Assembly (NCBI GenBank): GCA_947034885.2
Contig: OX344751.2
Location: 14,756,001 to 14,820,000, forward strand
Origin: Thuidium tamariscinum
Lineage: Eukaryota; Streptophyta; Bryopsida; Hypnales; Thuidiaceae
Reading direction: 5' to 3'
DNA: 64,000 nucleotides
Shown here: in pieces, positions 48,045-58,818 of the stretch
How the letters are laid out: every line of letters begins with the position of its first letter
Position numbering within the stretch: position 1 is the first letter of the stretch
Notes under the pieces: model-generated
The model's database searches: none
Told to the model about the DNA's origin: nothing
Seen by the model: only the letters and a program-made list of their open reading frames with translations
Made by a program: the position numbers and the translations under genes

Positions 48045-48345
48045 ACTTAGTGCTTTGTAGTTTATGAGGAGCATTGATTTTGCAAAGCACCGCGTGCTGA
48101 TCTCTCAGCAGGTGGTGCTATTCTTTTCTCCTTAAGATCGAGTGCTTTGTGGATCTTGAGGTGTGTTGATTTTTGCGGAGCACGGTGTGCCGATCTTACA
48201 ACAGGCAGGGGGTGGGGGGTGGGGGGTGCGGGGTGCGGGGTGCGGTGGGGTGCTACTCTTCAATTCTCAAATCAAGTGCGCGCTCTGTGAAATTACGGGA
48301 GTACTGATTTTGCACGGAACATTCTGCAGATTTCACAACAGGAGC
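48045..48345 (+). repeat. Degenerate three-unit tandem repeat with a G-rich tract in the 5' region of the next gene
   Basis: Three diverged units of roughly 100 bp follow each other: each has an AGTGCTTTG/AGTGCGCG start, then TTGATTTTGC, a GAGCAC or GGAAC block, GTGCYGATCT or CTGCAGATTT, and ACAACAGG or TCAGCAGG. In the second unit a run GGGGGTGGGGGGTGGGGGG and three GTGCGGG blocks (about 48206-48250) could form a G-quadruplex on the plus strand. It ends 37 bp before the start codon. Confidence 0.65.
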
Positions 48346-48381
48346 TAGGTGCATTTGGGTTTAAGATCTGTGTTTTCCACG

Positions 48382-50420
48382 ATGCCGAACTCGAAGAAAG
48401 GAAAGGGGAAGGGGAAACCCAAAACCCCGCAACTCCCCCTCTCTCGTCTTCAACGCGTAATCAAGAAGCTAGGTCTGGAAGAGATTTTCCCAAACCTGAG
48501 CAAGATGTCGGACGGAGATCTCCAGGCGGCGCTCACTCGGTTCCTCCACTACGGCGAGCGCCACTCGGAGTTGGGCATCAGCTCGGAGAATTTCAAGCTC
48601 ACCTCGCTGCCCTCTGTTGCATTCAACAAGGTCAAGAATGCTCGAGATCCCCACCATTCTCCTCATATGGAGCCCTACTTTCAGACATTGAGCATGCATG
48701 AAATCGCGTTCCTGACTTTGAATGGCCATAATGTTTGTCTGGATGAACCCCCGACGGATTCGGACGACTTTCTTGGATGTCGCTTCTTCTTTCGGTTCGT
48801 GGCCGAAGCTGTGGAACATGGCTCCCGCGTTGTGCTCATGCAAGATGAGAAGCAATCAGTGGCTGTACTGGTGCACGTCAAAGCGCTTCGCAAACTCAAT
48901 GGCGATCCTGAAACGGCTCTTCTGCAGGTACGACAGTCCTCTTCCTTTCTAGTCTTTTGCTTTTGCCTTCGTTCTTTGTTACCATGTCTCAATTCTATGT
49001 GAGCATGAGGTGACCATGAAGTCAATATGTTGGGTGCGTATAAAGAGAGTTGGAACTGAATAGTGGTTTGAAATTCAAGATGTCGTGAATTGATATTCTA
49101 GAGCAACAGTAGTTTTTCTGTTTACTTGTGCTTATTCGCTTCCCTGGGTTTGGAACTGAATTTTTTCCTTACGTGGTCGAATATATCTCAGGTCGAATAT
49201 AATTGCACGTCGAAGGCAGATGTGCATGTGATGGAAAGCGCGTGGATTGTCCAGCAGTTCATGAGTAAACCAACTTCCAGCTCTATTGTGGGAACTGAGC
49301 ACCAAATTCATTTCGTGAAGCAGGTATTAGAACCTATGGCGTATATACAATATTTTATGCTCTCTTACAAGCATTTTTTCGTGCTCCCTGTTTCTTCTTC
49401 GCTAGTTAGACTCTTTTCTACAGGGATTTTTATAGGGTACTCGTCTACAACCATATTGCCTTCAAGTCTTTTAAGATATACTGCATAATGCAGCAAATGT
49501 GTAGATTATTGGACGAGACTTTCGCAGGTTTTGAGTTGTATTTTTCGTTTAATGCAGCCTTTTATTATTTGTTTTCTGAGACTCTTTGTGGTTCATCAGG
49601 TCCTTGAGGCCCACGAACGTCTTCTTGACGAAACTGTCATCTCTGAACACGACAAAGAATGGCACCCAAGGCAGAAATTCATCCGTCCTTCTTTTATTGT
49701 TCCCCTCAAACCCCTCCCCTCCGACTCTGAGCTTCGCATCATACAAGAGATTAAAGGGATTGTTACCCCAGCATCTGTTACCGCAGCCAGCGATCCCGTT
49801 GAATCTACTGGGCCCCCAAACGAAAGCAATCCTCTACCTTCAGGTGGTACACTTGACCTTGCATTAACCATTTGGTCAACTTTCAAAGTTAGATTGCTAT
49901 CTTGAGCTCATTAGACTCAGTTGTAGTTGGCCATTAGATATTGTCTTGATAAACTTTACATCAAGTACTCTGTAAACTACAACTAAGTTGCAATTTACTC
50001 ACATGTCTTCACCAATTTTTGCGATGAGCTCATTGAGTGAGTGTGCATGTATCAGGTGCATCCGTTCTGATAAACCCGATGCGGGATTGGGGTGGTAATA
50101 CACTGGCTTTGATCAATCATCGTGACTGTCCTGCTGATATCAAGATTAAACCCGCGAAAGTAAACCACATGCCTAATCACAAGGAAGGCGAAATCTATGT
50201 TGTCAAGGCCCAGGCAGGTCTTCAGGATTGCCTGATTTACGACCGAGAGCGATCGTTTACCATCGTGACTGTCGACCCTCGAGAACAGGCCGCCTTGAGA
50301 CCTGCAATCAGAGCAGTCAATCACACGGGTGGGGCGAAAGCCTATTTCTACGCCAAAAACGAAGGGGACCGGTTCCGTGTGTACCTGGAGGACCGACCTG
50401 AACAGTACGTGAACTGGTAG
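48382..50420 (+). CDS. Unrecognised 428-aa protein, 4 exons, intact
   Basis: Exons 48382-48927, 49192-49323, 49600-49843 and 50056-50420 join in phase with GT/AG borders and end in TAG. The product starts with a basic tail (PNSKKGKGKGKPKTP), then a helical segment (LSRLQRVIKKLGLEEIFPNL), a conserved-looking globular part (EIAFLTLNGHNVCLDEPPTD, then FLGCRFFFRFVAEAVEHG), a hydrophilic linker rich in P, S and E at the end of exon 3, and a C-terminal domain beginning NPMRDWGGNTLALINHRDCP and ending EDRPEQYVNW. No membrane segment or signal peptide is evident, so it is probably cytosolic or nuclear. I do not recognise the family. The first ATG in frame is used; an earlier in-frame codon is GTG. 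Confidence 0.8.
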
Positions 50421-52671
50421 TCGGTCAGTCAGAAATGCTGAGGTAGAGACACCCCCTTTTGCTGTTGAAAATGGTTCCGATTACTAGATAAATCAATTTT
50501 TTGTAGATGACGTTTTCGGCAAATGAAAGAGGATTCCAAATATGCAGGAAAGAATACATTTTTTGGATATCAAAAGTGAAAGGAAAGAGAATTCCAATGT
50601 GCGAAAGAATACATTATTTGAATACCAAATGCGATAGTTACTAAGGTTCAAGTTTTATCGATGGATGTTCTGTAATTCCTTTCTTAGAATACCAATTGCT
50701 GATGGAAGAGGTTTACATCTAGTTCGGTCCCTAGCAATTTTGATGGCACCATTATGGGCGTCGAAGTTGTGAAGTTGGCCAGTTTGTGTTCGTAGTTACT
50801 TCTGTGCAAGGCTAAGTTAGGGTGAAGAGATTTCTCTACAGGGAGTCGTCTTTGGCAATACTTCGTCATTTAGCATTTTTAGGATGACTTTTGGAAGTTT
50901 TTTAAGTTGTGATCATTCATGTAGACACATGACAATCATGCTTTGGTCTCTAAAGTAGATGGAAACACAGTGACTGTCCTTGTGACATCCAATCATTTGG
51001 AAGACTCTTCTGAAACTAGCTCGTTAAGGTTTTTGACTATGTTTTCATCAAAATCTGCCATTTTTGTTACAAGTGCAAAATTTTAGAAAAAAAACAATTT
51101 TTGACTCATGTAACCATAGCATCTTCAGTTGTAGTTAAATAATTTGAAAAGATGTGGAAATGTAACCATAGGATCTTCAGTTGTAGTTAAGGTAAGAAAC
51201 GAGAAACGAGAAATGAAGGTCTGAAGTGAAAGGGAAATTAGCAATTGTCACATGCCCTTTTTTCAGAATTTTGCTGGCTTCGTATGAATAAGTTATGATT
51301 TTTTGAAGTGAGAATATAGTAGGTAGGTAGTATTGACACTTGATGAAGCCTTGAAGGAAGCAAATGAATTGTGAACATGGTTAATAATGATGCTAGACAT
51401 GCTCACATACATTATAGAAGAGCAAGGATGCTATTCAAAAGTAACCCATATATAAGGGGGGAAAAAAACCCAGCTCCCTAGAACTTATTAATGAGTCTTG
51501 ACAATTGTACATTGCTAGTAAAATAGTTCACTTAGGCTTAGTTGATGTTCAATTGTAGTTAAGGAGGAACTAACAAAGATTTGTATTTCACTTCTTGAAT
51601 ATTGTGAAACCATGCGGTTGTAATTGTCATTTCCTAACTTTCATGCAACCATCCATTTAAAGAATATTGTGCATTGTTTCAACCCCCTTTATAAGGTTGA
51701 TTCTTAGCACCCAAATTGTTTTCCAGCCTTCTCCTATAGTTGGTTTGAAAAGATGTGGAAAAAATTTCAGAAATTTCTACCTTGTAGATTGGAAGATATT
51801 AACACTTGAATTGACAAAATTCCTTTATTTGGTCTTGTGAAAAATTGGGTAGTTGCACTTCACAAGCTCACATTTGTATGAATATGTGTCCAAAATAGTT
51901 GTAAATTCTTTGGATTCATTCATGAAGTAAATATAAAGTAAAATTTAAGATTGTTTGAAATTGCATAACATATAAAAAAAAGCATTAAGTACAAAGAATT
52001 AGATAGTGATTTAAAATATTAAATTGTTTATAATTTATTTATAAAGTTAAAAAATGCCAATCCCAAGGTTGTAATGTTGTACGGAGTAATAAACAGTCTC
52101 CAACAACTCATGCGTTTAACTTAGATACTGAGTACATCTAAACCAAACCCCAACTTCCACACTCATTTTCATTCAATTTCAGTTATGAACACAGGAATTG
52201 CAAGGGAAAAGCACAAAGACAAGTTGTATAATTCATAAATGTGAAATCAAAAGAGAAAAGAAATTAGGGGTTTTCAAATTCAAAAAACTCAGGCTTGGAC
52301 TTAGTTTTGTTCGCCACCTTTCCGCCGCCGCTCTGCCAACTTCGCTTCTCTTCCGGATTGCACTTTCTTCCGATCTGCGTCTGTTTGTTGTCTTCTGCAT
52401 CAGAAAAGTTGGGCCAGACTGTTTTGGTGCTATTTTGACACCCAAGGCTGCATTTTTACAATATAGGTGCAATTTTCTCTTTACTCAGTTGGTATGGGGG
52501 TTGGCACCAAATTTACTTGATTGTATTTCAATGCACCATCATGGCACCATATTCACATGCTGTGAAGTTCTTGATGTGAGCCCTCTTCCAATTTGTGTTT
52601 GTGATTTGTGCGGTTAGGGTTGTGAGCCTTGTTTGTTGCAAGAAGGATGAAGCTTTGGTGCAACTTTGGAG
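50421..52671. other. 3' flank of the unknown gene, then repeat relics
   Basis: 50.42-50.95 kb is the probable 3' region. ATCTTCAGTTGTAGTTAA recurs within 60 bp near 51.12-51.19 kb. About 51.73-52.08 kb is a diverged copy of the left half of the TTAA-flanked element at 36208. A 139-codon ORF at 52198-52617 has no recognisable domain and is not called. Confidence 0.5.
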
Positions 52672-52969
52672 CAGTGTTTTGTTTTTTCATTTCTTGTAAA
52701 GTGTCAAAGTAGCAATACTTCATTTTATTGTGGTGCTCCAGATTTCAACATTTATCCATATATAAGATGGAAAATATCATATTAGGACATAATACATATA
52801 TATCATCCTATTTTCATCCATTATTTGGCAATTTCATTCAATAGTTTTAAAAAATTTGAAATTTATTGGTGATTTCATCCAAAATTTTACTCTTTATTTT
52901 CTATAGGTGTGGTGCCAAGCAAAAAAATTTGGTACAATTTTGTTCCAAATCACCGGAAAAAAAACACTC
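52672..52969. mobile_element. 300-bp MULE-like MITE, copy 2
   Basis: Ends AGTGTTTTGTTTTTTC and (reverse complement) GAGTGTTTTTTTTCC, and an interior closely matching the copy at 34415. Flanks CTTTGGAGC and CTTTTGAGT agree at 7 of 9 positions, an eroded 9-bp duplication. Confidence 0.82.
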
Positions 52970-52984
52970 CTTTTGAGTGGTGTG

Positions 52985-53960
52985 TCTATTTGAAATGTTG
53001 CCATTTCTCTAGGCATGAGTCAATCTTTTGTGGCACATCTTAGGAAAGATCTAGGGAGTGAGATTGAGAGACAAAAAGGAGGGCATTCAAAGCTTCTTAT
53101 TGATTGAGAGAAGAGGCGTTGTGGCACTTTCATTACCAAAGGTTGACTTGGAATTGCAATTTAGATTGTAAAACAACTTTGTTTTGAAAGAGGTAAATTA
53201 ATGTTTGATATGATTGCTATTGTGAGGTGTGCTTTGAGAGATGTTGGGTTGAGTGTACATGTGCAATAGAAAAAACAAAGTTTGAGACTATGAATGTTCT
53301 TGCACTCTTGAGATTTATTCAAAGGTATGAGAATTGGATTGTTCATAATTAGAAATGTGTGATTTTAAACAATGAGACTAAGATAAATAGATTTAAATGA
53401 GATGGTTGGATTAGAGATGGAGAAAGTGTTGGCCCACCACATGTCCATTAGACCATGAAGCATGGTAGTGGATTAGTCATGATTTGGAGTTGCATTACAG
53501 CTTTTGGACCATGAAGGGGTTTCAAAATTGAAGGTAGGATGGATAGGCATATGCACAATTTTACTTTAGAAAATTTCTTGTGGTTTCCTATTCAAAATTA
53601 CAATTTGGATCCAAGTAGGTTGGTCTTTCAATAGTATGATGGTCTCAAGCATTCAAGCAAGATTGTACAAGAGTGGTTGGTATCACAACCATTTCACTCC
53701 TTCAATGGCCTTCTCATTTCCTAGATTTGAATCCTATTGAACACTTTAGGCACTTTTGGACACTTTTCAAATGGCAATTGAATGAATTTTCATTGCCTTC
53801 AAAAGGAATTCAAGAATTGTAGGACTATTTGAATACATTGTTTTCCAATTTGAGTGAAGAGGATTGCGTGGCACCATTAGAAGCGGAATGGACCTTGTAG
53901 AGGGCCTCGAGTTCTTCCAGCAATTTTCGTCTATCTGCAATGATTGTACTCCAGCTTGGC
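52985..53960 (+). pseudogene. Tc1/mariner-type transposase relic
   Basis: Conceptual translation with stops and one frameshift shows the family order: NNETKINRFK (catalytic FSDE region eroded) near 53369, MKHGSGLVMIWSCITAFGP near 53457, FQ-stop-YDGLKHSSKIVQEWL near 53627 (family QQDN.P.H), and in another frame WPSHFLDLNPIEHFRHFW near 53711 (family SPDLNPIE..W). Several stops sit where a CGA or CAG codon is expected, so C-to-T change explains them. No terminal inverted repeats were found. It is long dead. Confidence 0.8.
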
Positions 53961-54396
53961 ATTGAAGCTACTAGGTAGGACTGACAACAAAGACCATGGA
54001 GGAATTTGGCTAATACATTAGAAGAAAAACGTGTCCGCTACAATCGACTGCATTGCAACTACATGTCCTATGCAAGTGTTGTGCAACTACAACCCTCTAT
54101 ATTTGCACCAAATTGATATTTACATTGTTGTAGTTGCAAAGTAGTTGCAAAATGACGTTTAGAATTTACAGCAATGAGAAAAAAAAGAATCGTAAGGTAT
54201 TTTACATCCAATGTTTATTACAATTGTTGACTAGTATTTATGCAACTATTGTGCGACTGTGTAACTATTGTGCAGCTACTATGCATTTGTGTGACTTTTG
54301 TGTGATTGTGCAACTATTGTGCAATTACTCTGTATTTATGCAACTCCTATGCAACTATGTGACTATCGTGCAACCACAATGTGACTATACCACTAA

Positions 54397-55454
54397 CACT
54401 ACTAGAAAAATCGTGTCCAGATCAACAAAAATTTAACAGAAAATTGTTGATTTGGATGTGTTGTCCCAGACATATGAGAATAGAGAAGTGTTGATTTGCT
54501 TGTTCATTTTTTTGTTAATTTGGACATTCATGAGAAAAATTTGAAAACATTAAAAAAATTTGGACCAATCAAAATCTGCCACGTGGCAGATGCCACATCA
54601 CCAAAATTTTACCACCTAGGCAGCCACGCCACGCAGGCGGCCGCCGGCCATAAGGTTTGAACCTTGGACCTCAAGGTTGAGGTCCAAAGTCCTAAACCAC
54701 TACAACATGTATAGAACCAAGTGATCTATAATGAAATTAGAATTAATTTAGCTACTTCTTCCTTTTAGTTTGTCTTTGTTATGTTAAAATCAGCTAACTT
54801 TGGTGGCCGTTTACACATAGAAAAACAACTTATTTAAGAAAATTTTCAACTAATAAAAGTTGTCATATACAACAAACTTTCATTTAAAAAAATCCTTTTG
54901 AGATTTCAAGTCTCCGATAAAAAGTTACGGATATAATTCAGAGAAGGTTTCTTAAAATGTCAAATACAATATCCTCTTTAATCCTTCTCTGATTTTTGTC
55001 CATAACTTTTGATTGAAAACTTGAAATCTCAAACGGATTTTTGGAGATGAAAGATAATTTTATTCTTAAACTTTTATTAGTTTAAAGTTTTCTCAAAAAA
55101 GTTGTTTTACTATGCAAAAATGGCCACCAAAGTCTGCTGATGTTCAAAAACACTGAATTTTGAATGATTGACTTGAGAAGAAGCATTTGTTTTTGCATAA
55201 AATTTCAAGCACGGTTATTTAGACATTGCACAAATGAAGAAACTTATGTGAAACTTTTGAATTCCTAGTTAACAAATAAGTGTTAAATTTTTTGTTGATT
55301 TGGACATTGCACTACCCAAATCAACAAAAAATTTGTCATTGTTTTGTTAACTAGTGCCAAATCAACAAAATTTTGTGAAAACGGTTGATACAGTACCCAA
55401 ATTAACAAAAATTTGTTGATTTTTTGTTGATTTGGACATCATTTTCTAGTAGTG
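54397..55454. mobile_element. 1,058-bp foldback CACTA element nested in the previous one, TAA target duplication
   Basis: Ends CACTACTAGAAAAATCGTG and (reverse complement) CACTACTAGAAAATGATGT; TAA lies outside both (54394-54396, 55455-55457). Inner arms are also inverted: AACTTTGGTGGCCGTTT at about 54795 against its inverse at about 55120, and AAATCAACAAAAA words recur at the ends. It carries a tRNA-like segment but no ORF of interest. Its end differs from the outer element (CACTACTAG against CACTAGAAG), so it belongs to another CACTA family. Confidence 0.88.
54654..54707 (-). other. tRNA-like segment with A-box and B-box inside the inner CACTA
   Basis: On the minus strand TGTTGTAGTGG (54707-54697) fits an A box and GGTTCAAACC (54663-54654) fits a B box, 33 nt apart, as in tRNA genes. 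A dyad, GGACCTCAACCTTGAGGTCC, lies between. No full cloverleaf was found, so this is a tRNA-derived fragment and not a called tRNA. Confidence 0.5.
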
Positions 55455-56304
55455 TAATTGTCAACTACTCTACAACTAGCATTCATTTAGTTTTCAACTA
55501 TCATGCAACTAGAATTCAACTAGTGCTTAAGCAACTACATTACAACTAAGAAACAATTAGTATACAATAAGGAAACAACTAGGATTAAGTTTCATATCAA
55601 TTATCCCATATCAATTGTTAGGAATACCATTAGATTAAATGTATAAGAATGATAAGTTATAGAATTTTTGTATAATGAATTTTAATGGAGAAAATCTATA
55701 ATATTTCTATACTTTGTAGATTTCTACAATCGGTAGATTTCTACAACTTATAAATTTTTACATTTGGTAGATTTCTATAATCTACAAAAACCTACCAATT
55801 ATAAAAATCTATAAAATTATAAAATTTTCTAAAGTAGTAAAATCTATCAATATAAATATTTGGATTGCTAATCTAAAAAAAGATAGATTTAAAATTTTGA
55901 AATTTACAAATCATTGAGATTAAAATTTTAAAATCTACAAATAATCTAGTTGCAAGCTAGTTGAAAGCCAATTGAAAGCCAGTTGCAAACTAGTTGTAAG
56001 TCAGTTGCAAGCTAGTTGCAAGCTAGTTGCAAGCTCGTTGTAAAGCAATTGCAAACTAGTTGCAACAAGTCGTGGCAATCAAGTTCCACATTAGCAACCA
56101 CGTTGGAAGAGTTCATCAACGAAGTTCTATAGAGATTATTGGATGAGAAATAATTTTGCCACTTTTTGCAACTAGCTTGCAACTATTGCAGCTTGTCCAC
56201 TGCAACTACAGTCTCTAAATTATCACCTAGTTGCATATGCCCAATGCAACTACAAAACCAGTTGCAAACTGTAATTGCAAAAACCCTTGTTTCCTTCTAG
56301 TGAT

Positions 56305-57169
56305 AAAATTGTCTTGGGTGTGGATTGCACAAGGACACATCATCACAGTACATATGGGCACTAGGATGCTTGTGTTTTGTACATAGTATCTCTGAGCACC
56401 ATATTGATTGTCATAGTGAGCTATACCTTACAACAATTTGACCAACAAGCTAGATTCAACTTGACACAAATTGAATGGCTTATGTTAATCTTAATAATAA
56501 GTGACAAAATTTTACAACACTCCGACCAATGAGATTCTGACTGACACAAATTGAAGTAAGAATGTGGCTAAGCTTAGAAACTCAAGTCAGGAATGAGCTC
56601 AATTAAGTAAGATCAATTTTGAATCGTTGATTAATAAAAGCCTAGAAGAGCCGTCAATTGCACAGAGTCATGTCGGGAATTACTATACCACCTAGAAATA
56701 CACCTCATTGTACTCAGAAGCCAACAAGGCCTTGATGACGACACCCAACAACTTTCCATTCCATCATCATAAGACTAGCCGATTATTAGTGTGTTTTGGA
56801 TCATTGATCTCTTAGATGATGAGGCTGCCTAGGGCAGTATCATTGCTTTCATTAAGCTGTGAGTGTGTTTAAATTTGCACTGTGAAGCAACCCCTTTGTA
56901 GGTTCATTTCTCTCCTAATGCTTATGAAAGCATGCCAACATAACTGTTGTTGTGTTGAAGAATAGGGGCCACTTGACTAATTATTGAAGATTTTGTAGTA
57001 AACCTGAATGAAATTGAGTATTTGTACATAATTTTTCATTTGGCTTTGTAGCATATTCTTCTGCTATTAATGTAATGCACAACTTTACATACTATTGTAC
57101 ATTCAAGTTTGTATTGCATGATGTCTAATTCTTAGATTTCAAAAAGAGCCTTTGAATTGCTCATGGTTA
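56305..57169. other. Intergenic, moderately AT-rich
   Basis: No gene or element with matched ends was recognised. Confidence 0.45.
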
Positions 57170-57518
57170 TATCTTGAAAATGAGTCTATGCAAAAAGTAC
57201 TTAGTTTTGTTAATTGTTGAACATCCAACATTTTTATTTTTTTTCAAAAATATAATTAATATAATTAAAAAAATGACTTCAAAGTTTATTTTAGAGAAGT
57301 AAATCCATAACTACCCTAAAACTAAAACTCCTTATAACTATTGTTTCATTAATCAAAATAGAATATTTAAAGTTTTTCACATTATATACATAAAGAATAA
57401 ATCTTTTAAAAATATTCCTCAAAAAAGTGATTATTTCAAAAAAAATTGGATTGCCCAAGCTACTTGTCAAACATTGAAACTTACATATTATACAATAGTT
57501 TCTTTTAAACTATATAGT

Positions 57519-57969
57519 GGGTGAATGCAAGAAATACTTGTACTATTTTCACTTATACATTTTTGGTGACTAGTTTTTTGGCTTTAACTTTTGTATTCTA
57601 GCTCCAAATGACTTAAAATTTATGTGCAATATACTCATAACTACTATATATCTATTCTATTTTTTTAAAAGATTTTCAAAAAGATTTTATTATTTTTAAT
57701 CAGCCCCCAATGTTTTGTCACAAATTCCAATTTAAGGGTTCTTAGTACTATTTTGAACCCAAAAAAGTAAGTTTTGAGGTGAAATTTTGAGAAGATGGTT
57801 TTTTAATATACTTATAGCTATTGACAAAAGGAAATCTAAAATTTGTTGATTTTATGTGGTATAGAAGTCCACAAAGAGACCTTTGTGTTTCTTGCTTTTA
57901 AAAACGTATAAACCATTATTTTGGTGGTATTTTTATTCAAATCTCTTCACCAAAAAGTCTTCTAAAATG

Positions 57970-58021
<52 letters not shown>

Positions 58022-58629
58022 ATTTTTTTTTTTTTTTAAATTTCTATTTTTCAATAATTTAAACATTGAAGTATCTATTTTCTTCACCAAAATTCTACAT
58101 TCAAAATTCTAGTGAAGAAAACGCAACTTTGACATTTTAATTTGTAAAAAATAAGAAAATAAATTCAATCAAATCTAAAAAATTTCCATTTTAGAAGACT
58201 TTTTATTCATGAGATTTGAACAAAAATACCACCAAAGTAATGTTTCATACATTTCAACAAGCAAATAGTACAAAGGTCTCTTTGTGGACTTCTACACCAC
58301 ATAAAATTAACTATTTTTAAAATTTCTTTAGTCAAGAGCTATAAGTGTATTAAGAAACCATCTTCTCAAAATTTCACCTCAAAATTTGTTTTTTGGGTTC
58401 AAAATAGTACTAAGAATTTCACCTCAAAATTGGAATTTGTGACAAATTAAGAAAATTGACTTTCAAATATGAATTGAATTTTTAAATTTTTTGAAAAATA
58501 AGGGTATCGATTGTAATTAAGATATCTAGAATTTTTTCTTACATTGAGTTTGTAATTCAAAAGTTAGAGCCTTGTTAAAATGGTAAAAAAGAACATAACA
58601 AATAGTACAAGTGTTTCTTGCAATCACCC
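57519..58629. mobile_element. 1,111-bp foldback element, arms of about 480 bp, TAGT target duplication
   Basis: Ends GGGTGAATGCAAGAAATACT and (reverse complement) GGGTGATTGCAAGAAACACT. The two halves are inverse copies over almost their whole length (for example TTTTGAGAAGATGGTTTTTT and GAAGTCCACAAAGAGACC against their inverses), meeting at a (TA)n/T tract. TAGT is at 57515-57518 and 58630-58633, and the interrupted repeat has a single such site in its undisturbed relative at 36.97 kb. No coding capacity. Superfamily unknown. Confidence 0.85.
57971..58037. repeat. (TA)n followed by a poly(T) tract at the centre of the foldback element
   Basis: About 36 bases of TA dinucleotides then about 30 T with one A break, at the symmetry centre between the two arms. 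Confidence 0.9.
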
Positions 58630-58818
58630 TAGTCAAAGTTTTGAAAATTGTTGGGCCTTGAAGCTACTCCCTAGGAAAATTTTGTCAAACTTTTAAAGGA
58701 AAATTATAAAATCTCGACTCACAAGTACAAGTACCTATCAAAATTTCTATATTGCCCCCCAAAAGTGGTTTGGTTCTTCAAGGACTAGATTGTGTCATAA
58801 ATCACAACATCACATTGA

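Larger units (their letters stand above)
54016..56301. mobile_element. 2,286-bp non-autonomous CACTA element with ATA target duplication
   Basis: Left end CATTAGAAGAAAAACGTG and right end (reverse complement) CACTAGAAGGAAACAAGG; ATA lies outside both (54013-54015, 56302-56304). Its ends match the 14-bp repeat of the 17-kb CACTA element at 12 and 13 positions, so it could have been moved by that family. Both arms are packed with TTGCAACTA/TAGTTGCAA words, the subterminal binding-site pattern of CACTA elements. A second CACTA is inserted inside it. Confidence 0.88.
57170..58795. mobile_element. Relic of the 36.2-kb TTAA-element family, split by a foldback insertion
   Basis: 57.22-57.51 kb follows the interior of the element at 36208 (CTTCAAAGTTTATTTTAGAG and neighbours), and after the foldback insertion 58.63-58.79 kb continues the same order (TTGTTGGGCCTTGAAG against TTGTTGGGCTTTAAGG, then the end GGTTCTTCAAGGACTAGA). 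The TTAA borders are lost. Confidence 0.65.

Noticed and set aside
47797..48090. 97-codon minus-strand ORF
   Set aside because: No domain recognised, and it overlaps the tandem-repeat 5' region of the plus-strand gene.
52198..52617. 139-codon plus-strand ORF
   Set aside because: Unrecognised and in a repeat-relic region; no splice or context support, although its composition is slightly less AT-rich.
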